Source of the DNA: Streptomyces olivaceoviridis
GTDB lineage: Bacteria > Actinomycetota > Actinomycetes > Streptomycetales > Streptomycetaceae
Direction: 5' to 3'
Assembly (NCBI RefSeq): GCF_014650115.1
Contig: NZ_BMUI01000023.1
Location: 56,205 to 120,204, forward strand
DNA length: 64,000 bases
How positions within the stretch are numbered: position 1 is the first letter of the stretch; each line of letters opens with the position of its first letter. Positions 63,841-64,000 of the stretch are shown here, in pieces. Made by a program: the position numbers and the translations under genes. The notes beneath the pieces are model-generated. The model was not told the origin of the DNA and ran no database searches. It worked only from the letters and a program-made list of their open reading frames with translations.

Positions 63841-63950
63841 TTCAGCCCCGTTCAGGAACGCGTTCATCTGAGCCGCGGTTCCGGTTCCAACCTGGTCGAT
63901 AGGTTTCCGACATCCACTGCTGACATCAACGACGCCGGACGGGGGGGGCC

Positions 63951-64000
63951 TGACCCCGGAAGTTGGACACGGGGTTATGCGGCTTGCGTCAGCGTAGTTG
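63951..64000 (-). mobile_element. Edge of an insertion sequence with transposase C-terminus
   Basis: TGACCCCGGAAGTTGGACAC is typical of IS3-type termini in Streptomyces. On the minus strand a stop at 63975-63977 ends a frame reading TTLTQAA, resembling a transposase end; the rest is beyond the window. It begins where the att core expected after the 63822 repeat pair should be. Confidence 0.5.

Overview
The window is high-GC actinobacterial DNA, almost certainly Streptomyces. The evidence is third-position G/C bias, frequent GTG starts, GGAGG-type ribosome sites, an Lsr2 paralogue, paired SigB/F-family sigma factors, F420- and GAP-family genes, and a backbone order (lsr2-like, purC, purD, dnaX, ffs, tRNA-Ser, upp, tadA, sigF, sigN) that, from memory, matches the S. 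coelicolor SCO40xx region.

Layout. 0.2-11.1 kb is core: an Lsr2 paralogue, three tRNA-Gly genes (two are identical copies around a decayed LuxR-type response-regulator gene), purC, a dimethylformamidase-like protein, an M48-like membrane protein without its zinc motif, purD, dnaX, the SRP RNA and tRNA-Ser(GGA). At 11.0-19.4 kb, two small integrative elements sit in tandem at the tRNA-Ser 3' end. Each boundary repeats the tRNA 3' end (att core), a hairpin and a pair of 7-bp direct repeats 12 bp apart; the pair sequence differs between elements but matches at the two ends of each. Cargo is an integrase and lipoprotein (element 1), and a PIN/RHH pair, a CcbP-like protein and a SNF2 helicase/SWIM-protein operon (element 2). 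A decayed HNH endonuclease follows. An arsenic operon (arsR-acr3-arsC, divergent arsI), a secreted protein and copCD follow at 19.8-24.7 kb. 24.7-25.8 kb is a gene graveyard: a cupin gene broken by a palindromic repeat, a GNAT gene split by a CTAG-flanked MITE, and the end of a siderophore-interacting protein.

25.9-60.2 kb is mainly chromosomal: a HhH-GPD protein, HdeD, a HerA-like ATPase, upp, tadA with its partner, tRNA-Ser(CGA), sigF-like and sigN-like genes, and a MarR-controlled efflux gene fused to carboxypeptidase-regulatory-like domains, followed by a YceI protein carrying the same domain. Next come an MFS-tetR operon behind a perfect operator, a four-gene two-component/glycosyltransferase operon, a BRO-N protein, a GAP-family exporter, a deletion-scarred pseudogene, and two zinc dehydrogenases around an SRPBCC gene.

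60.7-64.0 kb is a second mobile zone: an integrase-like remnant, partial tRNA-Arg(ACG) and tRNA-Ser(UGA) 3' ends each with a hairpin, more 12-bp-spaced repeats, a 63-bp-arm inverted repeat, small plasmid-type genes, a DUF1877 gene, and the edge of an insertion sequence lying where an element's attachment core would be expected.
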